A stretch of 64,000 bases of DNA from Ancylobacter polymorphus (GCF_030813495.1 NZ_JAUSUI010000002.1:601152-665151), one strand, 5' to 3'; numbered from the stretch's first letter, positions 35,498-45,229 are shown. The notes: generated by a model not told the origin, from the letters alone. Program-made: numbers and translations.

Positions 35498-35803
35498 ATC
35501 GTGTCTCCGTTCGTCGAAGGGCCTGACGGCCTTCGCGGGGAGACCCCGGCGCGGAAGCGAGAGGGTCTTCGCCGCGAATGCCGCCGCGCGAGCCTCCCGG
35601 GCTTTTGTCCCGCCGTGGACCGGGCACTGGCGGCGCGCCCGGCTGTCCCTCTCGGACCAGCACGCCACAGAGACGCGGCGCCGGAACCCTAGGGACATTT
35701 GCCCGAAGGGTAGAACGGTCCGCCCTCCCGTCAAAGCCCGTATGGCAGGCAGTTGCACCGGCGCGTTGCCGAGATTTTCGGCGCCGTGGCGCCGCCGCTC
35801 ACG
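35498..35803. promoter_or_regulatory. 306-bp leader and spacer upstream of the guanidine hydrolase gene
   Basis: Holds the guanidine-I riboswitch (35588-35698), then, on the minus strand toward the gene, two stems that may form the expression platform: GACCC...GGGTC around 35533-35560 and CGAAGGCC-GTCA-GGCCCTTCG-like pairing near 35512-35533, just before the ribosome site ACGGAG. No T-tract follows, so control of translation start is more likely than termination. The remaining ~100 bp to the upp stop should hold the promoter. Confidence 0.6.
35588..35698 (-). promoter_or_regulatory. guanidine-I riboswitch (ykkC motif)
   Basis: Read on the minus strand the conserved blocks appear in the right order and spacing: CCCTAGGGTTCCG, then GCTGGTCCGAGAGG, then CACGGCGGGACAAAAGCCC followed by GGGAGG. 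These are the nearly invariant P1/P1a junction and the ACAAAAGCCCGGGAG 3' block of the ykkC RNA, which binds guanidinium. The aptamer ends ~90 nt before the start codon of the guanidine hydrolase gene. Guanidine should switch expression on. Confidence 0.92.
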
Positions 35804-36466
35804 CTATTTGGTGCCGAAGATGCGGTCGCCGGCATCGCCGATGCCCGGCACGATATAGCCGTGGTCATTGAGGTGGCTGTCGACCGCCGCGGTATAGACC
35901 GGCACGTCGGGATGGGCGTCGTGCAGCGTCTTCAGCCCTTCCGGCGCGGCGATGAGGCAGACGAACTTCACCGATTGGCAGCCGGCCGCCTTGACCTCCG
36001 ACACCGCCGCTGCCGCCGAATTGCCGGTGGCGAGCATGGGATCGAGCACGATGGCGGTGCGCTCGGAAATGTCGCGCGGCAGTTTCAGATAATATTCCAC
36101 CGCCGCCAGCGAGACCGGGTCGCGGTAGAGCCCGACATGGCCGACGCGGGCGGCGGGCAGGATTTCCAGCATGCCCTCCAGAATGCCGCCACCGGCGCGC
36201 AGCACGGAGACCAGGCACAGCTTCTTGCCGGCGAGGATCGGCGCCTGCATCGTGGTGAGCGGCGTCTCGATTTCGATCGTCTCGGTCGGCATGTCGCGCG
36301 TCACCTCATAGGCCAGCAGCATGCTGATCTCGCGCAGCAGCAGCCGGAACTCGTTCGCCGGGGTGCGCGAGCGGCGCATCAGCGTCAGCTTGTGCTGGAT
36401 CAGCGGGTGATCGACGACGACGGTGTTGGACGGCAGGGCGGCTTTCGGGCTGGTGGGGGCGTTCAT
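35804..36466 (-). CDS. upp: uracil phosphoribosyltransferase (URC6 role)
   Basis: Converts uracil and PRPP to UMP; 220 residues. [20 protein letters not shown], then [39 protein letters not shown], the PRPP loop [16 protein letters not shown] and [11 protein letters not shown] at the C-terminus are all UPRT signatures. The gene is divergent from URC1. In the URC pathway this enzyme (URC6) supplies the first step of uracil breakdown, so here it probably serves catabolism as well as salvage. A candidate operator lies in the divergent promoter region. Confidence 0.96.
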   Translation of the reverse strand: MNAPTSPKAALPSNTVVVDHPLIQHKLTLMRRSRTPANEFRLLLREISMLLAYEVTRDMPTETIEIETPLTTMQAPILAGKKLCLVSVLRAGGGILEGMLEILPAARVGHVGLYRDPVSLAAVEYYLKLPRDISERTAIVLDPMLATGNSAAAAVSEVKAAGCQSVKFVCLIAAPEGLKTLHDAHPDVPVYTAAVDSHLNDHGYIVPGIGDAGDRIFGTK

Positions 36467-36552
36467 CTCGGCGTCGTCCTCGCATGGTACTCAGGCGCGG
36501 CACGGTGCCCGCCCCCGTCACGCATTCACAATAGCGCGAAATCCGATTCAAG

Positions 36553-36576
36553 AAACGGACCATCCCGTCCGTTTTT
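36553..36576 (+). promoter_or_regulatory. palindrome plus T-tract between upp and URC1: operator or attenuator
   Basis: AAACGGAC-CATCCC-GTCCGTTT followed by TTCG, perfect 8-bp arms. It lies in the 215-bp divergent gap, 105 bp upstream of the URC1 start. It resembles a TetR-family operator, but arms plus six T's also look like an intrinsic terminator on the plus strand, in which case it would be an attenuator in the URC1 leader because no plus-strand gene precedes it. Confidence 0.5.
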
Positions 36577-36681
36577 TCGCGGCCGGGCGCATCGCCCCCC
36601 TTGCGGAAGCGGCGTTTTCACGCTCACATAGGTTGCTTCCAGGACGCCGGCGATGTCCGCCGGACTTGAAGCGAGCCCCCT

Positions 36682-37950
<1,269 letters not shown>

Positions 37951-37972
37951 AGCGCCCGCGCCTTTCCACCTT

Positions 37973-38062
37973 CGTCATCCCGGACATGGCGTAGCCATGA
38001 GCCGGGATCGCCTCCCATTTTCATGCGATCCCGAATCGGGCCGCCGGCCCGTCCGGGATGAC
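37973..38062. repeat. REP-like palindromic element, family 1, copy B
   Basis: Begins CGTCATCCCGGAC and ends GTCCGGGATGAC, with internal GCCGGGATCG and GCGATCCCGAATCGGG. It lies between URC1 and URC4 and ends 24 bp before the URC4 start. Confidence 0.85.
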
Positions 38063-38086
38063 AGCAAACGGAAGCACGTGCCGGAT

Positions 38087-39313
38087 ATGATCCCCCCCGA
38101 ACTCGCCGCCCTGCGCTCGCCCGCCGCCGTGCGGGCCCGCAGCCACCAGGTGCTCGACCATGTGCGGGAGGGCCGCTCGCCGCATTTCACGCTCGATCTC
38201 GCCGCGCTCGACGCGGTGGCCGACTATGTGGCTGAGGTGACGCGGCAGGATTATCCCAGCCTCGACATTCCCTATCACAGCCGTTGGCGGCACTTCGATG
38301 CCGGCGGGGTGGCGCGCTGGGAGGCGCTCGCCCCGCGCCTTGAGGGTATGGACGCCGCCGAGCGGGCGCGCACGATGATCGACCTCGCCGTGGTCAGCGT
38401 GCTGCTCGACGCCGGGGCCGGGGACGCCTGGCGCTATCATGAAGACGCGACGGGGCTTTCCATCGGCCGCTCGGAAGGGCTGGCGGTGGCGAGCGTCAAC
38501 ATGTTCGCGGCCGGCGGCTTCTCGGCCGAACCCGACCGGCCTTTGCGCGCCGATGCCTCCGCGCTGATCGGTCTCGACGCGGCCACGCTCGGCCGGTTCT
38601 TCCAGGTGTCGGAGCAAAATCCGCTCGTGGGTCTCGCCGGGCGGGCCGCGCTGTTGAACCGGCTCGGCGCGGCGGTGGCGGCGCGGCCCGACATTTTCGG
38701 CCCGAGTGGCCGGCCCGGCGGCCTCTACGACACGCTCGCCCCGCAGGCGCGGATCGGCCGGCTGCCGGCGGAAGCCATCCTCACAGCGCTGCTCGATGGG
38801 CTTTCCGTCATCTGGCCATCGGGCCTTGAGGTGGCGGGGGTGGCGCTGGGCGATGTCGGGCGCCATCCGGCGGTGCGGGTGGAGGATCGTTCCGACCAGC
38901 TCGTGCCGTTTCACAAGCTGTCGCAATGGCTGACCTATTCGCTGCTGGAGCCGTTCGAGGCCTCCGGCCTCGCGATCACCGATCTCGACGCGCTCACCGC
39001 CTTGCCGGAATACCGCAATGGCGGGCTGCTGATCGATCTCGGTGCGGTTCTGCCGCGCCAGCCGCTCGACCCCGCGCACAAGCACGAGGTGACATCCGAG
39101 CTCGTGGTCGAGTGGCGGGCTCTGACCGTGGCGCTGATGGACCTGCTGGCCGACCGGGTGCGCGAGCGGCTGGGGCTCGATGCGTCGGAATTCCCGCTCG
39201 CCAAGCTGCTGCAGGGCGGTACCTGGAGCGCAGGACGACGCATCGCCGCCGAGCGGCGCCCGCCCGCCGGCCCGCCGCCGCTCGCCATCATCGCCGACGG
39301 CACGGTGTTCTGA
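38087..39313 (+). CDS. URC4/urg3 family protein (DUF1688), uracil degradation
   Basis: A 408-residue DUF1688 protein. Conserved pieces: LRSPAAVRARSHQVLDHVRE, FTLDLAALDAVADYVAEVT, PYHSRWRHFDAGG, SEGLAVASVNMFAAGGFS and DQLVPFHKLSQWLTYSLLEP. In yeast URC4 is needed for growth on uracil by the second (URC) pathway; its chemistry is unclear. The start ATG 38087 follows the REP element; the open frame continues upstream into URC1 but is not conserved. Together with URC1 and upp this is a recognisable minimal URC cluster. Confidence 0.9.
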   Translation: MIPPELAALRSPAAVRARSHQVLDHVREGRSPHFTLDLAALDAVADYVAEVTRQDYPSLDIPYHSRWRHFDAGGVARWEALAPRLEGMDAAERARTMIDLAVVSVLLDAGAGDAWRYHEDATGLSIGRSEGLAVASVNMFAAGGFSAEPDRPLRADASALIGLDAATLGRFFQVSEQNPLVGLAGRAALLNRLGAAVAARPDIFGPSGRPGGLYDTLAPQARIGRLPAEAILTALLDGLSVIWPSGLEVAGVALGDVGRHPAVRVEDRSDQLVPFHKLSQWLTYSLLEPFEASGLAITDLDALTALPEYRNGGLLIDLGAVLPRQPLDPAHKHEVTSELVVEWRALTVALMDLLADRVRERLGLDASEFPLAKLLQGGTWSAGRRIAAERRPPAGPPPLAIIADGTVF

Positions 39314-39318
39314 AGGGG

Positions 39319-39430
39319 CCTACCCCCTCTCCCCGTCGGGGAGAGGGTTGGGGGTGAGGGGCGTAAAGAGGTGCCTGCCCCTCACCGACCCGCTTCGTGG
39401 GCTCCCTCTCCCCAATGGCGAGAGGGAGGG
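39319..39430. repeat. palindromic element, family 2, copy A
   Basis: CCCTCTCCCC-GT-CGGGGAGAGGG hairpin followed by TTGGGGGTGAGGG, then the inverse CCCCTCACC and a second CCCTCTCCCC/GGCGAGAGGGAGGG stem. It lies between the convergent URC4 and TctC genes and may serve as terminator. A related element is at 43242-43338. Confidence 0.8.
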
Positions 39431-39452
39431 CGACGGACGAGCGGCTTCTGCC

Positions 39453-40427
39453 TCAATCCAGCTGCGCGCCGGACGCCTTCACGATCGGCGCCCATTTGGC
39501 GATTTCCTTCTTCACATGCTCGCCCAGTTCCTCCGGCGTCGAGCCGACCGAGACGGCGCTGAAATCCGCGAGGCGGGCCTGCACCTTCGGGTCGGCCAGC
39601 GCCTTGTTGGCGGCGGCGTTGAGCTTGGCGACCACGTCCGGCGGCGTGCCGGCGGGAGCGAAGACGGCGTTCCAGGTGTAGGTCTCGTAGCCCGGCACGG
39701 CTTCGGCGATGGCCGGCAGGTCGGGGAAGGAGGGCGCGCGCTTGGCCGTGGTCACGCCCAGCGCCCGCAGCTTGCCGGATTTGATGTGGCTGGTGGAGGA
39801 GGGGAGGTTGTCGAACATGATCGGCACCTGGCCGGAGAGCACATCGACCAGCGCCGGGCCGGCGCCCTGATAGGGAATGTGCTGCATGTCGACATCCGCC
39901 ATGCTCTTGAACAGCTCGCCGGAGAGATGCAGCGGCGTGCCATTGCCCGACGAGGCGTAGGAATACTTGCCCGGGTCCTTCTTCAGCAGCGCGATCAGCT
40001 CCTCGGTCGTTTTGGCCGGGAAATCCGGGTTCACCACCAGCACGTTCGGCACTACCACCAGCAGCGACACCGGCGCGAAGCTGGTGACGGGGTCATAGGG
40101 CATCTTCTTGTACAGCGCCGGGTTCAGCGCATGGGTGGCGACCGTGCCCATGAGGATGGTGTAGCCATCCGGGTTCGCCTTGGCGACCTGCGCCGCGCCG
40201 AGATTGCCGCCGGCCCCGCCCTTGTTCTCCACCACCACTGGCTGGCCCAGCTCCGCCGCCATGCGCTCGGCGATCAGCCGGCCGACGAGATCGGTGGAGC
40301 CGCCGGCGGCGAAGGGAATGACCAGCGTCACCGGGCGGGTGGGGAAATCCTGCGCGGCGACCGGGCCGGCCGGGGCCAGCGCGACGGACAGCGCGGCAAT
40401 AGCGGCGGCAAAAAAGGTGCGTTTCAT
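39453..40427 (-). CDS. Bug/TctC-family periplasmic solute-binding protein
   Basis: Secreted 324-residue binding protein: signal peptide MKRTFFAAAIAALSVALAPA ending PVAA|QDFP, then FPTRPVTLVIPFAAGGSTDL, VVENKGGAGGNLGA, YTILMGTVATHALNPALYKK and MQHIPYQGAGPALVDVLSG, all Bug-family hallmarks. Bug proteins deliver carboxylates or other small metabolites to TctAB membrane proteins, but no tctA/tctB is adjacent, as is common for expanded Bug families. Ligand unknown. Confidence 0.93.
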   Translation of the reverse strand: MKRTFFAAAIAALSVALAPAGPVAAQDFPTRPVTLVIPFAAGGSTDLVGRLIAERMAAELGQPVVVENKGGAGGNLGAAQVAKANPDGYTILMGTVATHALNPALYKKMPYDPVTSFAPVSLLVVVPNVLVVNPDFPAKTTEELIALLKKDPGKYSYASSGNGTPLHLSGELFKSMADVDMQHIPYQGAGPALVDVLSGQVPIMFDNLPSSTSHIKSGKLRALGVTTAKRAPSFPDLPAIAEAVPGYETYTWNAVFAPAGTPPDVVAKLNAAANKALADPKVQARLADFSAVSVGSTPEELGEHVKKEIAKWAPIVKASGAQLD

Positions 40428-40758
40428 GCGGCGTTTCCTCCTTCAGCGCGCCCCATGCGCGCGATGGGCCTCTGCGGACCCTTGGTGGGAGATAGAGTGC
40501 GACATCGCCGCGTCATGCTCAATCCGCCATCTGTCTGAGGCGATAGCGCGCGGGCGGACGCTAACTGGGCATCGGATGCGCGAACTGCCTGTTTGCTGGG
40601 CAGCGACAGGGGGCGTGCGGTAACGGGCTCCGCGTCCTGTCATCGGGGCGTCGGCGCGAGCGAGACGGGCCGGGATTCGCGGCAGGGTTGCCCCGGCTGG
40701 CATATCGCTTGCGTGACGAGCCGCCTGTTCGCAGCCGAAGGGGAGCCATGCCGACCAC
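40428..40758. promoter_or_regulatory. 331-bp divergent intergenic region
   Basis: Contains no credible gene. It holds the ribosome site of the TctC gene (GGAGG on the minus strand next to 40440), a sigma-54-like promoter for the ABC operon at 40698-40713 and a tiny leader ORF at 40748-40762. Nothing else recognisable in 40460-40690. Confidence 0.5.
40698..40713 (+). promoter_or_regulatory. sigma-54-like -24/-12 promoter of the ABC transporter operon
   Basis: TGGCATA-TCGC-TTGCG against the consensus TGGCACG-N4-TTGCW: GG and GC are at the required 12-bp separation. Transcription would begin near 40725, about 34 nt before the ATPase start codon. Suggests nitrogen control through an enhancer-binding activator. 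Confidence 0.55.
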
Positions 40759-40762
40759 ATGA
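40748..40762 (+). CDS. four-codon leader ORF overlapping the ABC ATPase start
   Basis: ATG-CCG-ACC-ACA-TGA (Met-Pro-Thr-Thr) follows AAGGGGAG at good spacing, and its TGA overlaps the ATG of the ATPase gene as ATGA. The ATPase start itself has no nearer ribosome site, so its translation may depend on reinitiation. Could be chance. Confidence 0.3.
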   Translation: MPTT

Positions 40763-41853
40763 GCAAAGGCGCCGAGATCGAACTCATCGACGTGACCAAG
40801 CGCTATGGGCAGGCCATGGCAGTGGACCACGTCTCGCTGAAGATTCCGGCCGGCACCTATTGCTGCCTGCTTGGCCCTTCCGGCTGCGGCAAGACCACCA
40901 CGCTGCGCATGATCGCCGGCCATGAGAGCGTCAGCGAAGGCGACATCCGCCTCGGCCCCACCGTGGTCACGGACCTGCCGCCGGCCAAGCGCGGCACGGC
41001 GATGATGTTCCAGAGCTACGCGCTCTTTCCCCATCTCGACATCGTCGACAATGTCGCCTTCTCCATGAAGATGAAGGGCGTGGACAAGCCGACCCGCCGG
41101 GCGCGGGCGATGGAGATGCTGAAGCTGGTGCAGATGGAGCATCTGGCCGAGCGCCGCCCCGCCCAGCTTTCCGGCGGCCAGCAGCAGCGCGTGGCGCTGG
41201 CCCGCGCGCTGATTACCGATCCGCAGGCGCTGCTGCTGGACGAGCCGCTTTCGGCGCTGGACCCCTTCCTCAAGATCAAGGTGCGGCAGGAGCTGAAGAA
41301 GCTGCAGCTTCAGCTCGGCATCTCCTTCATTCACGTCACCCACAGCCAGGAGGAGGCGATGGCGCTCTCCGACCTCGTGGTGGTGATGAATGGCGGGCGG
41401 ATCGAGCAGGCGGGCCCGCCGCGCGAGGTGTTCAACCGCCCCGCCACCGCCTTCGTCGCCCGCTTCATGGGCGACCACAATGTGATCGCCGGGCGGGTGA
41501 CGCAGCTCGGCGGCGAGCAGGTGACGTTTGAAGTGCCGGGCGGCACCTCCTTCCGCGCCCCCACCGCGCCGGGGCTGGAGCCGGGCGCGCCGGTGGAGAT
41601 CGCGGTGCGCACCGACCGGGTGACGCTCGGCGCCGGGGCGATGCCGGGGTGCGGCCTCACCGGTCTCGTGCAGAACATCGAATATCACGGCCAAAAGGTG
41701 CAGGTGGCGCTGGCCGCGCCTGGCGTGTCGGAATTCTCGGTTCAGGTGCCGGAAACCGCCTTCTTCGCCGCCCCGCTCAGCATCGGCGATGCCGTGCCGC
41801 TCGGCTGGACGCCGCAGGACGTTCACATCCTTCAGCCTTCGCCTTCCGCCTGA
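40759..41853 (+). CDS. ABC transporter ATP-binding protein, polyamine (PotA) type
   Basis: Cytoplasmic ATPase of 364 residues for uptake. Walker [20 protein letters not shown]-loop [11 protein letters not shown], signature [16 protein letters not shown], Walker [13 protein letters not shown] and the H-loop HVTHSQEEA are intact; residues ~285-364 form a TOBE regulatory domain. It belongs to the spermidine/putrescine-iron family. It heads an operon with a Tat-exported binding protein and two permeases, apparently driven by a sigma-54 promoter. Confidence 0.95.
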   Translation: MSKGAEIELIDVTKRYGQAMAVDHVSLKIPAGTYCCLLGPSGCGKTTTLRMIAGHESVSEGDIRLGPTVVTDLPPAKRGTAMMFQSYALFPHLDIVDNVAFSMKMKGVDKPTRRARAMEMLKLVQMEHLAERRPAQLSGGQQQRVALARALITDPQALLLDEPLSALDPFLKIKVRQELKKLQLQLGISFIHVTHSQEEAMALSDLVVVMNGGRIEQAGPPREVFNRPATAFVARFMGDHNVIAGRVTQLGGEQVTFEVPGGTSFRAPTAPGLEPGAPVEIAVRTDRVTLGAGAMPGCGLTGLVQNIEYHGQKVQVALAAPGVSEFSVQVPETAFFAAPLSIGDAVPLGWTPQDVHILQPSPSA

Positions 41854-41904
41854 CACCAGACACATCGGCGGCTCACCCCGCCGCACAACGCTCGGGAGAC
41901 TGCA

Positions 41905-43212
41905 ATGAGCAAGAAGACCACGGATCGCACCGGAGCCGCCGGCGCCAAGGGCGTCAGCCGCCGCGGACTGCTGAAAGGCGCGGCGGCGCTGGGCGGGCTT
42001 GCCGTCGGCGGGCAGGCGGTCACCGGCTTTCCCACCATCTGGGCGCAGAACCCGATCACGCTGCGCCAGTTCGGCACCGGCGTGTCGAACCTCAACGCCA
42101 TCGCCGAGAAGTGCAAGGCGGATCTCGGCATCACCCTGCAGATGACCGCGCTCGATTCCGACGCGGTGTCGCAGCGCGTGGTGACGCAGGCCAATTCCTT
42201 CGATATCGCCGATATCGAATACTGGATCTGCAAGAAGGTGTTCGCCGCCGGCACGCTGCAGCCGATGGATGTGAACAAGATCAAGTATTACGACCAGATC
42301 GTGCCGATCTTCACCACCGGCAAGCTGACCCCGGAGTCGAAGATCGCGCAGGGCACCGCGCCCAACACGGTCGGCTTCGTCGAGGGACCGGATTCCAAGA
42401 AGTTCGCCCCGGCGCCGACCCAGTGGATGACGCTGATCCCGACCATCTACAATGCCGACACGCTGGGAATCCGCCCCGATCTCGTCGGCCGGCCGATCAA
42501 GAACTGGAAGGACATTCTCGACCCCGCCTTCAAGGGCAAGACCTCGATCATCAATATTCCGTCCATCGGCATCATGGACGCGGCGATGATCTGCGAGAGC
42601 GCCGGCATCATCAAATATGGCGACAAGGGCAACATGACCAAGGCGGAGATCGACACCACGATCGATTTCCTGATCAAGACCAAGAAGGCCGGCCAGTTCC
42701 GCGCCTTCTGGAAGACCTTCGACGAGAGCGTGAACCTCATGGCCTCGGGCGAGGTGGTGATCCAGTCCATGTGGTCGCCGGCGGTGGCGGCGGTGCGCTC
42801 CAAGGGCGTTGCCTGCGTCTACCAGCCGCTGGAAGAAGGTTATCGCGCCTGGGGCGGCGGCCTCGGCATCGCCAAGCACCTGAAGGGCGCGCAGCTCGAC
42901 GCCGCCTATGAATACATCAACTGGTATCTCTCCGGCTGGGTCGGCGCCTATCTCAACCGGCAGGGCTATTATTCCGCCGTGCTCTCCACCGCCGAGAAGA
43001 ACATGACGCCGGACGAATGGGCGTTCTGGATGCTCGGCCAGCCGGCCAAGGCCGACATCCTCTCCCCCGAGGGCAAGGTGATGTACACGGCCGGTGCGGT
43101 GCGCGACGGCGGCTCGTTCGAGCAGCGCATGGGCGCGGTGGCCTGCTGGAACTCGGTCATGGACGAGGACCGCTACATGGTCCGCCGCTGGAACGAGTTC
43201 ATCGCCGCGTGA
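41905..43212 (+). CDS. ABC transporter substrate-binding protein, PotD/family 1 type, Tat signal
   Basis: Periplasmic binding protein of 435 residues. The N-terminus has a twin-arginine signal (SRRGLLKGAAALGGLAVGGQ) rather than a Sec signal. The mature part is PotD-like: ITLRQFGTGVSNLNAIAEKC, NSFDIADIEYWICKKVFAAG, NADTLGIRPDLVG, NWKDILDPAFKGK and WGGGLGIAKHLKG. Compared with PotD (~350 residues) it is long, as in the putative spermidine/putrescine or choline-like subfamily. Ligand uncertain: a polyamine or related amine. A family 2 palindrome follows before the permease genes. Confidence 0.93.
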   Translation: MSKKTTDRTGAAGAKGVSRRGLLKGAAALGGLAVGGQAVTGFPTIWAQNPITLRQFGTGVSNLNAIAEKCKADLGITLQMTALDSDAVSQRVVTQANSFDIADIEYWICKKVFAAGTLQPMDVNKIKYYDQIVPIFTTGKLTPESKIAQGTAPNTVGFVEGPDSKKFAPAPTQWMTLIPTIYNADTLGIRPDLVGRPIKNWKDILDPAFKGKTSIINIPSIGIMDAAMICESAGIIKYGDKGNMTKAEIDTTIDFLIKTKKAGQFRAFWKTFDESVNLMASGEVVIQSMWSPAVAAVRSKGVACVYQPLEEGYRAWGGGLGIAKHLKGAQLDAAYEYINWYLSGWVGAYLNRQGYYSAVLSTAEKNMTPDEWAFWMLGQPAKADILSPEGKVMYTAGAVRDGGSFEQRMGAVACWNSVMDEDRYMVRRWNEFIAA

Positions 43213-43241
43213 GGCAAAGGTGGTTGCGAGAGGCGCCTCCG

Positions 43242-43338
43242 GCTCCCTCTCCCCGTGGGGGAGAGGGCTGGGGTGAGGCGCCTCTCCGGTGCCGCCGCAT
43301 GCTCCCCTCACCCAACCCTCTCCCCGACGGGGAGAGGG
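43242..43338. repeat. palindromic element, family 2, copy B, inside the ABC operon
   Basis: CCCTCTCCCCGTGGGGGAGAGGG, written here as two stems (CCCTCTCCCC / GGGGAGAGGG), followed by CTGGGGTGAGG; then in inverse order CCCCTCACCC and another CCCTCTCCCC-GA-CGGGGAGAGGG stem. The whole can fold into a large cruciform. It lies in the 163-bp gap between the binding-protein gene and the first permease. Confidence 0.85.
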
Positions 43339-43375
43339 CTTTCGTCCCGGACGTTCGCTCACCGGAAGCCCCCGC

Positions 43376-44227
43376 ATGACCCTCTCCCGGATCGCGCCCT
43401 ATCTGCAGGCCACGCCGCTGACGCTGATCCTGGCGGCGTTCCTGGTGCTGCCGATCGCCACCATCGTGATGGTGAGTTTCTGGGACTATGACTCGATCCA
43501 GATCTTTCCGGCTTTCGTCTTTACCAATTACGAGGAGACGATCACCTCGCCGGTGACCTGGAGCACCTATCTCAACACGCTGAAATACACCGTCATCGTC
43601 TGGGCGGTGACGCTCGTCGTCGGCTTCTGGGTCGCCTATTACCTCGCCTTCCACATCCGCTCGGCGACCATGCAGATGGTGCTGTTCCTCATCTGCACCA
43701 TCCCGTTCCTGACCTCGAACATCATCCGCATGATCTCGTGGATTCCGTTCCTCGGCCGCAACGGGCTCCTGAACCAGTCGCTGATGTCGATGGGCGTGAT
43801 CGATCAGCCGCTGGAATTCCTGCTGTTCTCGGATTTCGCCGTCGTGCTGGCCATGGTGCATCTCTACACGCTGTTCATGGTCACCCCGATCTTCAACACG
43901 CTGATGCGCATCGACCGGGCGCTGATCGAGGCGGCGCGGGATGCCGGTGCCAGCGCCTTCCAGATCCTCACCAATGTCATCATCCCGCTCGCCAAGCCCG
44001 GAATCGCCATCGGCTCGATCTTCGTGGTGACGCTGGTCATGGGCGACTTCATCACCGTGCGGTTCATGTCCGGCGGCCAGTCGGCCTCGGTGGGGCTGAT
44101 GATGGCGAACCAGATCGCGCTGCTGCAATACCCGGCGGCGGCGGCGAACGCGGTGATCCTGCTGGTGCTGGTGCTGCTGCTGGTCGCCGCCATCCTGCGC
44201 ATCGTCAACATCCGCAAGGAGCTGTGA
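43376..44227 (+). CDS. ABC transporter permease (PotB-like)
   Basis: Inner-membrane permease of 283 residues with six predicted helices. The EAA loop for contact with the ATPase is IEAARDAGASAFQILTNVII followed by PLAKPG. The N-terminal TPLTLILAAFLVLPIATIVM is the first helix. It pairs with the second permease downstream as a heterodimer. ATG 43376 is chosen because the upstream frame lies in the palindromic repeat. Confidence 0.94.
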   Translation: MTLSRIAPYLQATPLTLILAAFLVLPIATIVMVSFWDYDSIQIFPAFVFTNYEETITSPVTWSTYLNTLKYTVIVWAVTLVVGFWVAYYLAFHIRSATMQMVLFLICTIPFLTSNIIRMISWIPFLGRNGLLNQSLMSMGVIDQPLEFLLFSDFAVVLAMVHLYTLFMVTPIFNTLMRIDRALIEAARDAGASAFQILTNVIIPLAKPGIAIGSIFVVTLVMGDFITVRFMSGGQSASVGLMMANQIALLQYPAAAANAVILLVLVLLLVAAILRIVNIRKEL

Positions 44228-44252
44228 GATGGTCGGCATGTCCAATCGCTGC

Positions 44253-44349
44253 CGTCATGCCGGCCGGAGGCGAAGCCGGAGAGCCGGGATCCTTCCCGAA
44301 ATGGGGCACGCGATCCCGGATACGGCCTGTTGGCGGTTCCGGGATGACG
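44253..44349. repeat. REP-like palindromic element, family 1, copy C
   Basis: CGTCATGCCGG at the left and CCGGGATGACG at the right, with internal GAGCCGGGATCC and GCGATCCCGGATACGG. It lies between the two permease genes. Less perfect than copies A and B. Confidence 0.8.
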
Positions 44350-44389
44350 AGGATGGGAGGCCAGGCCCGCTGGGCAGGGAGACGCAGCC

Positions 44390-45220
44390 ATGACTTCAGA
44401 AAAGCGCGGCCCCGGCTTCTACGTGCTCACCGCCTTCTTCATCCTGTTCGTGCTGTTCCTGTACGGGCCGCTGTCGACCATCTTCATCCTGTCCTTCCAG
44501 GGGCCGAATGGCGGGCTCACCTTCCCGATGAACGGGGTGTCGCTGCGCTGGTTCGAGAACCTGCTGTTCGAGCAGCAGGCGGTGGGCGATTTCGGCGGCG
44601 CCTTCTCGCGCTCGCTCCTTCTCGGCCTGATGACCATGCTGACCACGGTGGTGGTCTCGCTGCTGGCGGGGCTGGCCTTCCGCCGCCGCTTTCTCGGCAG
44701 CGGGCCGCTGTTCTACCTGACCATCGCCAGCCTGATCGTGCCCTCGATCCTGATCTCGCTCGGCATCGGTCTCGCCTTCAACGTGTTCGGGCTGGAGCCG
44801 GCCTGGTATTCCTCCGGTTTCGGGGCGCACCTCACCTGGACGCTGCCCTTCGGCCTGCTCATCATGTTCGCGGTGTTCAACCGCTTCAACCCGGCCTATG
44901 AGGAGGCCGCGCGCGACCTTGGCGCCAGCCCGTGGCAGACCTTCGCCCATGTGGTGTTGCCGATCATTCTGCCGAGCCTCATCGGCGTCGGCCTGTTCGG
45001 CTTCACCCTCTCCTATGACGAATTCGCCCGCACGCTGATGACCTCGGGCAGCTTCAACACGCTGCCGCTGGAGATCTACGGCATGACCACCAATGTCACC
45101 ACGCCGGTGCTCTATGCGCTGGGCACGGTGACGACGCTGTTCTCGCTCGCGGTGATCCTCATCGCGCTGGCGACCATCGCCGTGCTGCGCAAGCGCCGCG
45201 CCCGCCGGCTGGCGGGGTGA
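44390..45220 (+). CDS. ABC transporter permease (PotC-like)
   Basis: Second permease of the polyamine-type system, 276 residues, six helices. EAA loop EEAARDLGASPWQTFAHVVL then PIILPS. The N-terminal FYVLTAFFILFVLFLYGPLS is the first helix. Ends with a basic tail KRRARRLAG. Last gene of the operon, convergent with the chemoreceptor gene 9 bp away. Confidence 0.94.
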   Translation: MTSEKRGPGFYVLTAFFILFVLFLYGPLSTIFILSFQGPNGGLTFPMNGVSLRWFENLLFEQQAVGDFGGAFSRSLLLGLMTMLTTVVVSLLAGLAFRRRFLGSGPLFYLTIASLIVPSILISLGIGLAFNVFGLEPAWYSSGFGAHLTWTLPFGLLIMFAVFNRFNPAYEEAARDLGASPWQTFAHVVLPIILPSLIGVGLFGFTLSYDEFARTLMTSGSFNTLPLEIYGMTTNVTTPVLYALGTVTTLFSLAVILIALATIAVLRKRRARRLAG

Positions 45221-45229
45221 GCCGGCGTC

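Noticed and set aside
35498..35758. 87-codon N-terminal extension of the guanidine hydrolase
   Set aside because: It would be translated from the riboswitch aptamer itself, whose conserved RNA blocks explain the sequence.
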